Assembly (NCBI GenBank): GCA_900540305.1
Contig: UQFL01000048.1
Coordinates: 1 to 13,729 of the forward strand
Direction: 5' to 3'
From: an uncultured Oscillospiraceae bacterium
Lineage (GTDB): Bacteria > Bacillota > Clostridia > Oscillospirales > Acutalibacteraceae
Length of the DNA stretch: 13,729 nt
The notes below the pieces were generated by a model. It was given only the letters and a program-made list of their open reading frames with translations, ran no database searches and was not told the DNA's origin. Both the position numbers and the translations under genes were made by a program. Numbering within the stretch: the stretch's first letter is position 1; each line of letters opens with the position of its first letter. Shown in pieces: positions 6,129 through 13,692 of this stretch.

Positions 6129-8087
6129 ATGAGAATCATTGATTTGCTTAAGCCTGAAGCAATCACTCTCGGCGTTGATATTGCTTCAAAAGATGACGCA
6201 ATTAATGCGCTCGTTGGGCTTCATGCAGCAGCAGGCAACCTCAATGACAAGGATGAATATAAAAAGGCAATCCTTGCAAGAGAGGCTCAGGGCTCAACTG
6301 CAATCGGAGAGGGAATTGCAGTGCCCCACGCAAAAACAAATGCGGTTAAAGCTCCCGCGCTTTCCGCAATTACAGTTGTAAACGGTGTTGATTACGGCGC
6401 ACCGGACGGAAAACCGTCAGACCTTTTGTTTATGATTGCCGCAACTGAAGACGGCGATGTTCATCTTGAAATTCTTTCTCGCCTTATGGTTATGCTTATG
6501 GATGCAGATTTCTGCGCAAAGCTTCGTGCTGCTAAAACTCCGCAGGAATTTCTCAATATAATCAATGAGCAGGAAATCGCAAAATATCCTGATGAGGCAA
6601 AGGCGGCTGAGGAGCCTAAAAAAGAGGGCTACCGTATTCTTGCCGTAACAGCTTGCCCCACAGGTATTGCTCACACATATATGGCGGCTGAGGCTCTTGA
6701 AAAAGCAGGCGAAAAGCTCGGCTATCCGCTCAAGGCTGAAACAAACGGCTCAGGCGGCGCAAAAAATGTTTTAACAAGAAAAGAAATTGAAGAGTGCGAC
6801 GGTATTATTATCGCAGCAGATAAAAATGTTGAAATGAACCGCTTTGACGGTAAAAAGGTACTCAAAACAAATGTATCCGCAGGTATCAATAAGCCTGAGG
6901 AACTCATTAATAAGATTATTGAAGGCAATGTTCCCGTTTATCACAGCGACGGTGAAAAAGACCCCTCAGACAGCTACGACGAAGAAAAGGAAAGCTTCGG
7001 ACATCAGGTTTATAAGCACCTTATGAACGGCGTATCTCATATGCTTCCGTTCGTTGTTGGCGGCGGTGTTCTTATCGCTCTCGGCTTCCTTATTGATACA
7101 ATCGCAGGAACTCCTGCTGGTCCCACACTCGGTTTCACAAACCCGATTGCCGCAACTGTTTTCTGGATTGGTAAAGCGGCGTTTGCTTTGATGCTTCCCG
7201 TTCTTTCAGCATATATTGCAAGCTCAATTGCAGACAGACCCGGACTTATGGTCGGCTTTGTTGGCGGCGTATTTGCTTCAAGCGGTTACACATTCTCAAG
7301 CCTTATTGAAAATCAGGGACTTGTAGGCGACGATAAAGCGGTTTCAGGTTTCCTCGGCGCTCTTATCGCAGGTTTCGTTGGCGGTCTTATCGTTCAGCTT
7401 CTTAAAAAGATATTCTCGTTCCTGCCGAAGAGTATGGACGGTATCAAACCCGTTTTCCTCTTCCCGCTTTTCGGAACACTCCTTATGGGTCTGTTTATGT
7501 GCCTTATCAACCCTGTAGTTGGTATTATTAACACAGCAGTTTCAAGCGGACTTACTTCACTCGGACAGACAAGTAAACTTCTTCTCTCAATCGTTCTTGC
7601 AGCAATGATGGCTATTGATATGGGCGGCCCGTTCAACAAGGCGGCTTATGTATTCGGCACAGCGGCTGTTGCAACAGGTATTCAGGAAAACTACTGGATT
7701 ATGGCGGCAGTTATGATAGGCGGTATGGTACCTCCGATTGCCATTGCTATTGCAACAACATTCTTCAAAAACAGATGGACAAAAGAAGAACTCAAGAGCG
7801 GTCCTGTAAACTATGTAATGGGTCTTTGCTTCATCACAGAAGGCGCAATTCCTTACGCTGCGTCAGACCCGCTTCGTGTAATTCCTGCTTGTATAGTAGG
7901 TTCAGGTGTAGCAGGCGCTGTTTCAGCACTCTTTAACTGCTCACTTCCGGCTCCTCACGGCGGTATCTTCGTATTCCCCGTAGTTGACAATGTATTAGGC
8001 TATATTATCGCTCTTGTAGCAGGTTCAGTTGTGGGCGCTCTTATGCTCGCTCTCCTTAAAAAGAAAAGAGTAAATAAAGAAAACTAA
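6129..8087 (+). CDS. fruA: Fructose-specific PTS transporter, fused EIIABC
   Basis: A 652-residue transporter that takes up fructose across the cytoplasmic membrane and phosphorylates it at C1. Domains in order: EIIA (about 1-150) with phosphorylatable His67 in VPHAK; a short charged linker; EIIB (about 168-270) with phosphocysteine Cys176 in ACPTGIAHTYMAAE; a charged linker to about 300; then a hydrophobic EIIC (about 305-645) with several membrane helices. EIIC carries the family motifs GGPFNKAAYVFG, ITEGAIPYAASDP and PHGG. The A-B-C order is the usual Firmicute arrangement. The chosen ATG follows GGAGGG (6116-6121) by 7 nt and fruK by 22 nt; an in-frame ATG at 6087 lies inside fruK. Mannitol and mannose-family EII proteins look different. 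Some FruA relatives handle 2-O-mannosylglycerate, but the adjacent fruK argues for fructose. Confidence 0.94.
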   Translation: MRIIDLLKPEAITLGVDIASKDDAINALVGLHAAAGNLNDKDEYKKAILAREAQGSTAIGEGIAVPHAKTNAVKAPALSAITVVNGVDYGAPDGKPSDLLFMIAATEDGDVHLEILSRLMVMLMDADFCAKLRAAKTPQEFLNIINEQEIAKYPDEAKAAEEPKKEGYRILAVTACPTGIAHTYMAAEALEKAGEKLGYPLKAETNGSGGAKNVLTRKEIEECDGIIIAADKNVEMNRFDGKKVLKTNVSAGINKPEELINKIIEGNVPVYHSDGEKDPSDSYDEEKESFGHQVYKHLMNGVSHMLPFVVGGGVLIALGFLIDTIAGTPAGPTLGFTNPIAATVFWIGKAAFALMLPVLSAYIASSIADRPGLMVGFVGGVFASSGYTFSSLIENQGLVGDDKAVSGFLGALIAGFVGGLIVQLLKKIFSFLPKSMDGIKPVFLFPLFGTLLMGLFMCLINPVVGIINTAVSSGLTSLGQTSKLLLSIVLAAMMAIDMGGPFNKAAYVFGTAAVATGIQENYWIMAAVMIGGMVPPIAIAIATTFFKNRWTKEELKSGPVNYVMGLCFITEGAIPYAASDPLRVIPACIVGSGVAGAVSALFNCSLPAPHGGIFVFPVVDNVLGYIIALVAGSVVGALMLALLKKKRVNKEN

Positions 8088-8105
8088 TTTTAAGAGGTGC
8101 AAGTA

Positions 8106-8369
8106 ATGGTTAGCAAAACTGTAAAAGTTATAGATAAAATGGGATTTCATATGAGACCCGCAAACATTTTCGTAACAGAAATGGCTAAGTTTAAGTCAGA
8201 CATCACTCTTGTTGCGTGTGAAAAGGAAATCAACGGAAAAAGTATTATGAATATTATGGCGGCTTGCATTAAGTACGGCACCGATTTAACGGTTAAGTGC
8301 GAGGGCGAAGATGAGCAGGATATGCTCAACAAGGCTTGCGAGCTGATTGAAAACGGTATGGATGATTGA
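8106..8369 (+). CDS. ptsH: HPr, phosphocarrier protein of the PTS
   Basis: An 87-residue HPr of standard length that carries phosphate from Enzyme I to the EIIA domain. His15 lies in KMGFHMRPA, the PEP-dependent phosphorylation site. Ser46 lies in NGKSIMNIM, the HPr kinase site used in Gram-positive catabolite repression. Both motifs are intact, so the protein could serve transport and CcpA-type regulation. The ATG at 8106 gives the family N-terminus and follows AAGAGG (8092-8097); a GTG three codons earlier overlaps that site and is less likely. It lies 18 nt after fruA and one nucleotide before ptsI. Confidence 0.94.
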   Translation: MVSKTVKVIDKMGFHMRPANIFVTEMAKFKSDITLVACEKEINGKSIMNIMAACIKYGTDLTVKCEGEDEQDMLNKACELIENGMDD

Positions 8370-8370
8370 T

Positions 8371-10002
8371 ATGAATTCAAGAAAATGCTTTAAAGGCACC
8401 GGCGTTTCAGAGGGCTACGGTATCGGAAAAGCGGTTGTCATAAAAGAGGTAAATCTTGACTATTCAGACGCAGTTTATTCGGGCGCAGATAATGAATGCG
8501 CCCGTTTGGACAGCGCTGTTAACGCTTATACCGAAGCTACAAAGGCGCTTGTTGAAGATCTTAAAAGCAGAGCAGGAGAAAAAAATGCCGAAATCCTTGA
8601 GGGTCATCTTGTAATGCTTGCAGACCCGTTTATGATTGGGCAGATGAAAGAGGCTATCAGTTCAGGTTCAGTTGCCGAGGCGGCTGTTGATACCGTAACA
8701 ACAATGTTTCATCAGATTTTTTCCGCCGCTCCAGATGAGCTTACACGCCAGCGTGCCACGGATGTTAATGACATAAAAAACAGCCTTCTCAAAATTCTTT
8801 TAGGAAAAGAAGAAACGGATATTTCATCCGTTGAAAAGGGAAGCGTTCTTGTTGCGTGTGATTTCACTCCAAGTATGACATCTCAGATTAACCCCGAAAA
8901 TGTTGAGGCTATAATCGGAGAAGTGGGCGGAGTAACATCTCACAGCGCAATTATCGCAAGGGCAATGGGTATTCCTTGCGTTCTCGGCATAAAGAATGCC
9001 GAAAGCGCATTTGAAAACGGCGAAAGCGTTGTTGTAGACGCTGTAAAAGGCGAGATTATTACTAACCCCTCTGAAGAGGATTTGGCTAAATATGAAAAAC
9101 TCAAAGAGCAGGAACAGCAGGAAAGGCTTATGCTCCGTGAGTATATAAATAAGCCAACAGTAACTAAAAACGGCATTAAAAAAGCTGTTTACGCCAATAT
9201 TGCAAAGGCAGAGGATGTTCATAACGCTGTTGTAAACGGTGCAGAGGGAATTGGTCTTTTCAGAACGGAATTCCTTTATATGGACAGAACTGAGGCACCG
9301 AGCGAAAACGAGCAGTTTGAGGCTTACAGCACCGTTGCAAAGGCGATGGGCGGCAAAGAAGTTATCATAAGAACGCTCGATGTTGGCGGAGATAAAAATA
9401 TTGATTATCTCCAGATTGAAAAAGAGGAAAACCCGTTTCTCGGTCTTCGTGCAATACGCTATTGCCTTAAAAATACAGAGCTTTTCAAAGTTCAGCTCAA
9501 AGCGCTTTTGCGTGCGGCTTGCTACGGAAATATAAAAATTATGCTTCCGCTTGTTTGCTCTGTTGATGAGGTTATAAAGGCAAAAGAGCTTCTTGAGGAA
9601 TGTAAAGCAGAGCTCAAAGAGCAGGGTGTTCAGTATAAAGACGATATGAGCGTCGGAATAATGGTAGAAACGCCTGCGGCTGTTTTCTGTGCTGATGAGC
9701 TTGCAAAGGTTGCAGATTTCTTCAGCATAGGTACAAACGACCTCACAGGCTATACAATGGCTGCTGACAGGGGAAACAGAGAAATATCATATCTCTATGA
9801 TGCAAAAAATCCCGCTGTATTAAAGGCTATTGAAATAACCATTAAAAGCGCCGTGAATGCACATATCCCTGTTGGAATGTGCGGTGAAGCAGCGGCAGAC
9901 CCCGAAATGATACCTAAACTTGTGGAGTGGGGACTTGATGAATTTTCAGTATCGTCTTCAAGAATCCTCAAAACCCGCAAAATCATTTGTGAATACGAAT
10001 AA
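8371..10002 (+). CDS. ptsI: PTS Enzyme I (PEP-protein phosphotransferase), short C-terminus
   Basis: A 543-residue Enzyme I that autophosphorylates from PEP and passes phosphate to HPr. The HPr-binding and phosphohistidine domains fill about 1-235, with active His191 in GGVTSHSAIIARAMGIP. The PEP-binding barrel follows, with GLFRTEFLYMDR, IRTLDVGGDK, DFFSIGTNDL and Cys504 in GMCGEAA. Two things are odd. Residue 460 is Gly where the Enzyme I signature normally has Gln (NDLTGY rather than NDLxQY). The protein also ends about 20 residues after GLDEFS, whereas the E. coli and B. subtilis enzymes (about 570-575 residues) continue about 30 further. No continuing frame follows; the terminator starts within 10 nt. 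The start at 8371 has no clear ribosome site and follows the ptsH stop by one base, so translational coupling is likely. An ATG at 8362 would add three residues. Confidence 0.92.
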   Translation: MNSRKCFKGTGVSEGYGIGKAVVIKEVNLDYSDAVYSGADNECARLDSAVNAYTEATKALVEDLKSRAGEKNAEILEGHLVMLADPFMIGQMKEAISSGSVAEAAVDTVTTMFHQIFSAAPDELTRQRATDVNDIKNSLLKILLGKEETDISSVEKGSVLVACDFTPSMTSQINPENVEAIIGEVGGVTSHSAIIARAMGIPCVLGIKNAESAFENGESVVVDAVKGEIITNPSEEDLAKYEKLKEQEQQERLMLREYINKPTVTKNGIKKAVYANIAKAEDVHNAVVNGAEGIGLFRTEFLYMDRTEAPSENEQFEAYSTVAKAMGGKEVIIRTLDVGGDKNIDYLQIEKEENPFLGLRAIRYCLKNTELFKVQLKALLRAACYGNIKIMLPLVCSVDEVIKAKELLEECKAELKEQGVQYKDDMSVGIMVETPAAVFCADELAKVADFFSIGTNDLTGYTMAADRGNREISYLYDAKNPAVLKAIEITIKSAVNAHIPVGMCGEAAADPEMIPKLVEWGLDEFSVSSSRILKTRKIICEYE

Positions 10003-10006
10003 AAAT

Positions 10007-10044
10007 AAAAAGCACTGAAATCTTAATTGATTTCAGTGCTTTTT
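10007..10044. terminator. Bidirectional intrinsic terminator between ptsI and the polysaccharide cluster
   Basis: The arms at 10007-10022 and 10029-10044 form a perfect 16-bp stem around a 6-nt TTAATT loop. The plus-strand arm ends in a T run, and the A-rich flank at 10001-10010 gives a U-rich tail to minus-strand transcripts. The ptsI stop is 4 nt away on one side and the glycosyltransferase stop is 10 nt away on the other, so one hairpin likely ends both convergent operons. Confidence 0.92.
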
Positions 10045-10054
10045 CAGTCTGTAT

Positions 10055-10966
10055 TTAATGTTCATCAAAAATTTTTTGATAGTATGTACCCTCTAAATTT
10101 TCAGGTATATTAAACTTATTTGAAAGTTTATGAATGGGGGTAATACTAGTTAACTCGTTCCAATAATTCTCGTCATATTGATTAAATATAACATGAGAGA
10201 GCATGTGCGGAATTGTTTCAGGTATAAACGGCATATCTTTGAAAATTTCTTTATAGTAAGGTGCGCACAGGGTAGCAAATATATGCCATTGAAAATAGTC
10301 TCTGTTCGTATTTTCTTTTTCCCAATAAAAATAAAGTATATCGCGCAAAGTGATAAGAAATTCGTTACCTTTGTCCGAATAAATAAAAAAATTATTGAAT
10401 ATTCTTGTAACATCGTGCGAACTCATTATTGAGTACATAAAAATATTGTTTCGGTACACATAATCAGGTATTCTTCCCGTAAGAAGAATTGTACTGTCCA
10501 GCCATAAACCTCCGTATCTAATTAATAATTCCATTCTCAATAAGTCTGATAAAAAAGTATTTGAAATTATACCTTTTTCCCATTTTTCTATTATATGAGG
10601 AGGAAATGTTACATATTCAGACATATTGTCTTTAGTTATAATATGAATATTCTTATCAGGCATATGTTTATAAACAGAATTTACACAGGTATTCACTAAA
10701 GCCGGTGCCTTTTCAATGCCCTGAAACCAGCAAATCCATATGTTACTTTTGCTGTCACCTATGTTTTTATTAGGGTTATACGGTAATACAAATTTTTCGA
10801 TTTGTTTGCCGTATTTTTTTCTTGTATATCGAAAAACCTTGTTTCTCATTTCAAGACCGGCAATATTAGTATTTGAATATCCAAGCGATGAAATAAAAAC
10901 AGTAAACAACCTGTGTTTAAAATTTCCGTCTTTAATAGATTTTTTTATTTTTTCAAGGTTATTCAT
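10055..10966 (-). CDS. Capsular-polysaccharide-type glycosyltransferase (GT-A, DXD-like)
   Basis: A 303-residue glycosyltransferase resembling the capsular polysaccharide synthesis / 'glycosyltransferase sugar-binding region containing DXD' families. It would add a sugar from a nucleotide donor to a lipid-linked oligosaccharide on the cytoplasmic face of the membrane. Visible features are IWICWFQG (76-83) at the start of the nucleotide-binding fold, SDLLRMELLIRYGG (140-153), and the metal-site motif YGGLWLDST (151-159), whose Asp157 fills the DXD role. There is no signal peptide and no clear membrane helix. The start at 10966 follows AAAGGTGA (10972-10979 on this strand). Its ATG overlaps the flippase TGA as ATGA, so the two are probably co-translated. 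It is the last gene of the cluster, ended by the shared hairpin. Donor and acceptor sugars cannot be read from the sequence. Confidence 0.83.
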   Translation of the reverse strand: MNNLEKIKKSIKDGNFKHRLFTVFISSLGYSNTNIAGLEMRNKVFRYTRKKYGKQIEKFVLPYNPNKNIGDSKSNIWICWFQGIEKAPALVNTCVNSVYKHMPDKNIHIITKDNMSEYVTFPPHIIEKWEKGIISNTFLSDLLRMELLIRYGGLWLDSTILLTGRIPDYVYRNNIFMYSIMSSHDVTRIFNNFFIYSDKGNEFLITLRDILYFYWEKENTNRDYFQWHIFATLCAPYYKEIFKDMPFIPETIPHMLSHVIFNQYDENYWNELTSITPIHKLSNKFNIPENLEGTYYQKIFDEH

Positions 10967-12375
10967 ATTTTCACCTTTAGTTTTTTTAAGTAGCCTATAA
11001 TGATTTTATAATACATTATAAAGATAATAAACAGAAGAGCGATCTCTATAATCAACTCATATTGTAATGGTAATTCAAAAATTAATACTGTAGCCTGAAT
11101 AATTAAAATGAAATAAACAAAAATATCTCTTTTTAAATTAATTTTCAAATCGAATTCTTTTTTTATTTTGATTATTCTTGTTGCCCAAACAGCAATATAA
11201 GAAAGAAGTGCAGAAATTGATGCACCTAACGGTCCGATTTTATAAACTAATACAATACAGCAAGCTAAATTTACGATGGCGCCTATAAGAGTAGACATTC
11301 CTTTTGTTCTTGAATTTTTAGATGCGGAAAACATTCCGCCAAGTACGCCGCACATTGCACCGAATACTACGGAAACCATTAAATATGGCGCATATCTCCA
11401 AGCTTCAAAAAACTCATTTGCAAATAATATTTTAGCTATAAGTTTGTTTGCAATAAGAAGTACGGAGCAAACAAAAACCATTCCACAATTGTAGAGATTA
11501 TATATTTCTGAACAAAAGTCGGTTGTTTTTTCGTTATATTCTTTTACGGCAGACAGCGTCCAGGCCTGATTAAATATACCTTGAAAAATATTTAGTATTG
11601 ATGGGATTTTATATGAAACAGAATATATTCCGTTTGCCCCTGCGCCGCAGAATGCCAAAATAACATATCTTGCTGAAATATTCGTTATCCACCAAGAAAT
11701 TGTGTCTACTATTAAAGGTCTGCTATATGAGATGAGTTCTTTTCTCAGGCTTTTATTTATTGGTTTAAAGCTTATGTATCGCCATAATTTTAAAGCAATT
11801 GCAATGAATAATGCTGGCATTATGTTACCTAAACAGTAAGCAACAATATATCCCTTAAGCCCGAATTTAAAAACAACAAGGAACAATATGTTTGAACCTA
11901 ACAATACAATAGAATTTATTATTCCTGAAATGGCAGTAAGAGTTATTTTATCTCTACCTCTTGCTATGTTTGACAGAAACTCATAAATAAGATAGCTTAC
12001 GTACATAAATATAATCAGCAGACTGTATTTTTTAAATTCGGTATTTATTTCAAAAATATAATTTATACCAATCAGTAAAGAGAAAGCAAAAATTGAAAAA
12101 ATAATATATTTTATGCCAATAGAGATTGTTTCTGTGGTTTTTGTCTTATCTTCCAGAAAGTCCATAAGGAATCTAAGCATTGCGCTGCTTATGCTGACTG
12201 AAAGAATAGGAACACATAATGAAATTGTTGATTGGAAAATATCATATGTTCCGTATTCGGAAGTAGTTAATACGCTGGTATAAAGAGGTATAAGTAAAAA
12301 ACTTAAAACCTTGCTTCCGAAATTGCTTATTGTAAGAACACCAACATTTTTTATAAGATATTTATACTTTTTCAT
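10963..12375 (-). CDS. wzx: Wzx-type polysaccharide flippase (MOP superfamily)
   Basis: A 470-residue, strongly hydrophobic membrane protein with about 12-14 predicted helices, the normal size for a Wzx flippase. It would flip undecaprenyl-linked repeat units to the outer face of the membrane. The N-terminus (GVLTISNFGSKVLSFLLIPLYTSVLTTSEYGTYD split over residues 12-45) has the typical pattern of polysaccharide export proteins. A hydrophilic stretch with SRPLIVDTISWW near the middle matches the start of the second half of the fold. The start has an AAGGCAG site just upstream. It lies 25 nt after the VanZ-like gene and overlaps the downstream glycosyltransferase by 4 nt. MATE-like or teichoic-acid flippases of the same superfamily are alternatives, but neighbouring polymerase and glycosyltransferase genes favour Wzx. 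Confidence 0.88.
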   Translation of the reverse strand: MKKYKYLIKNVGVLTISNFGSKVLSFLLIPLYTSVLTTSEYGTYDIFQSTISLCVPILSVSISSAMLRFLMDFLEDKTKTTETISIGIKYIIFSIFAFSLLIGINYIFEINTEFKKYSLLIIFMYVSYLIYEFLSNIARGRDKITLTAISGIINSIVLLGSNILFLVVFKFGLKGYIVAYCLGNIMPALFIAIALKLWRYISFKPINKSLRKELISYSRPLIVDTISWWITNISARYVILAFCGAGANGIYSVSYKIPSILNIFQGIFNQAWTLSAVKEYNEKTTDFCSEIYNLYNCGMVFVCSVLLIANKLIAKILFANEFFEAWRYAPYLMVSVVFGAMCGVLGGMFSASKNSRTKGMSTLIGAIVNLACCIVLVYKIGPLGASISALLSYIAVWATRIIKIKKEFDLKINLKRDIFVYFILIIQATVLIFELPLQYELIIEIALLFIIFIMYYKIIIGYLKKLKVKI

Positions 12376-12400
12376 TTTTCTGCCTTAAAAGATTTATTTA

Positions 12401-13039
12401 TCATATTGTGCTGTATCGATTTTTTAAATATGGTGTATTTATTATTAGAAAATTGATTAATCTTTTAATGATTAACAGAACAAATACTCCTAAAAACCCA
12501 CCCAAAGTATTATAAACTAAATCTGATACTTGGAATGTTCCGGTTTTAAAGATTATTTGCATAATCTCTATAATCAGAGAGTTAAAAAAACTTATGATTG
12601 TAGAAATAACAGTTGTTTGAAAATATGTTCTTTCTTTTTTTCTTATATATCGGTCATAGAAAAAAACAAAAGCGCACATAGGAAGAAACATTAAAATATT
12701 CCAAACGACTGAAAAGTCAAAAAAATATTTATTGCTTTCTATCCACCAACCGCCCCAGATGTTTGACAGAGGGTCCAATCTTTCCAAACGCAATCTGCTA
12801 AAAACGGTAGCATTGACATTTATAAGAAGATATAGTGAGAAAATAGACTTTAATAGGAAGTTTTTGTTTTTTACTCGAAAGAGAAAATACGAAACAAAAT
12901 CACCGTTTTTATTCCCTTTTTTAAAATCATAAATAATTTTAAAGATACAAAATAAAGCAACGATTAAAAGCGGAAATAAAAGGTAGTCTCTCAAATAGAA
13001 TTTAATGTTAACATAAAAAGTGTATAATAGTCTATCCAT
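12401..13039 (-). CDS. VanZ-like integral membrane protein
   Basis: A 212-residue membrane protein with about five hydrophobic segments. The C-terminal half carries the VanZ-family pattern: NILMFLPMCAF, a loop with basic residues, then SLIIEIMQIIFKTGTFQVSDLVYNTLGGFLG, where the Glu-x-x-Gln and Asp-Leu-x-x-Asn positions are conserved. VanZ was named from a teicoplanin-resistance cluster, but most relatives are chromosomal and of unknown function. Nothing else here suggests a resistance operon. The start lies one nucleotide after the stop of the upstream polymerase-like gene, with no Shine-Dalgarno motif, so it probably depends on translational coupling. Placement between a Wzy-like protein and a flippase suggests a part in envelope polysaccharide assembly or lipid-carrier handling; that is inference. 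Confidence 0.82.
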   Translation of the reverse strand: MDRLLYTFYVNIKFYLRDYLLFPLLIVALFCIFKIIYDFKKGNKNGDFVSYFLFRVKNKNFLLKSIFSLYLLINVNATVFSRLRLERLDPLSNIWGGWWIESNKYFFDFSVVWNILMFLPMCAFVFFYDRYIRKKERTYFQTTVISTIISFFNSLIIEIMQIIFKTGTFQVSDLVYNTLGGFLGVFVLLIIKRLINFLIINTPYLKNRYSTI

Positions 13040-13040
13040 T

Positions 13041-13691
13041 TCAATTAAATTTAAATTTTATTTTTGGCAGTTTAGTTTGTTCAGTTGATTCTTCTGATTT
13101 TGTTGTACACAATGCCAACACTATAAATCCAATCATACCGGAAGAACTTGTCATAATTCCTGCACCAGTTGCGTGTATCATATATTGTGCAAATGTAGCA
13201 TACATAAAAGCTTTTTTTGCAAAATCAACATTCCTGTTTGGAAGTGAATTAAATAACCTTAAATATACAACTATAAAGATGACAAATCCTATATAACCAA
13301 ATTGACCGATTATTGTTTGCCAATAATTATCATGCAGGAACATAGGATATTCCGGACTTAAGCCCCACATTTTATCAAATCCGTATTCATAATATAAAAC
13401 CGAATAATCACGCGCTGCCTGTGCAGAACCGAATGTTGCAAAGCCGGAACCGAGAGGGAAGAATCTGTTTGCAGTTTTAAAGGCATATTCAAAAAATACA
13501 TGCCTGGGAGATGTATCGTCAAGAAGGTATTCATTTATTTGGAAAGTGCCGAATAATAAAATTACTATTGCTATCGGTATGAGTACTTTTATACTCAATT
13601 TCTTATACTTTTTAAAATAGAAATATAAGAATAAGAAACATACTATAAATACCAAGGCGGGTGATTTTGTTGAAAAACCAATTGCTATTAA
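13041..13691 (-). CDS. O-antigen ligase / polymerase-like membrane protein, 5'-truncated by contig end
   Basis: The C-terminal 216 native residues of a multi-spanning membrane protein of the O-antigen ligase / Wzy polymerase family. These enzymes act on lipid-linked polysaccharide at the outer face of the membrane. Two membrane helices are followed by a large extracytoplasmic loop with SPRH, PLGSGFATFGS and a conserved His in LHDNYW, and then by further helices (GYIGFVIFIVVYL and later). This loop-plus-His layout is typical of the family, whose members usually have about 400 residues, so roughly half is missing. The frame continues into the adapter and produces a false N-terminus, MGSEMCIRDS; only sequence up to 13691 is native. 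The stop is one base before the VanZ-like start. Ligase and polymerase cannot be told apart from this fragment. Confidence 0.8.
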   Translation of the reverse strand, partial: LIAIGFSTKSPALVFIVCFLFLYFYFKKYKKLSIKVLIPIAIVILLFGTFQINEYLLDDTSPRHVFFEYAFKTANRFFPLGSGFATFGSAQAARDYSVLYYEYGFDKMWGLSPEYPMFLHDNYWQTIIGQFGYIGFVIFIVVYLRLFNSLPNRNVDFAKKAFMYATFAQYMIHATGAGIMTSSSGMIGFIVLALCTTKSEESTEQTKLPKIKFKFN

Positions 13692-13692
13692 A

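Noticed and set aside
8824..9222. Minus-strand open frame within ptsI
   Set aside because: Cys- and Phe-rich translation typical of an antisense shadow; ptsI on the plus strand has all family motifs here.
10178..11000. Plus-strand open frames opposite the glycosyltransferase
   Set aside because: Low-complexity hydrophobic shadows with no ribosome sites; the minus-strand frame has conserved glycosyltransferase motifs.
12401..13039. Glycopeptide-resistance gene because of VanZ similarity
   Set aside because: No vanH/A/X/Y/S/R-like neighbours; VanZ relatives are widespread in chromosomes and context is polysaccharide synthesis.
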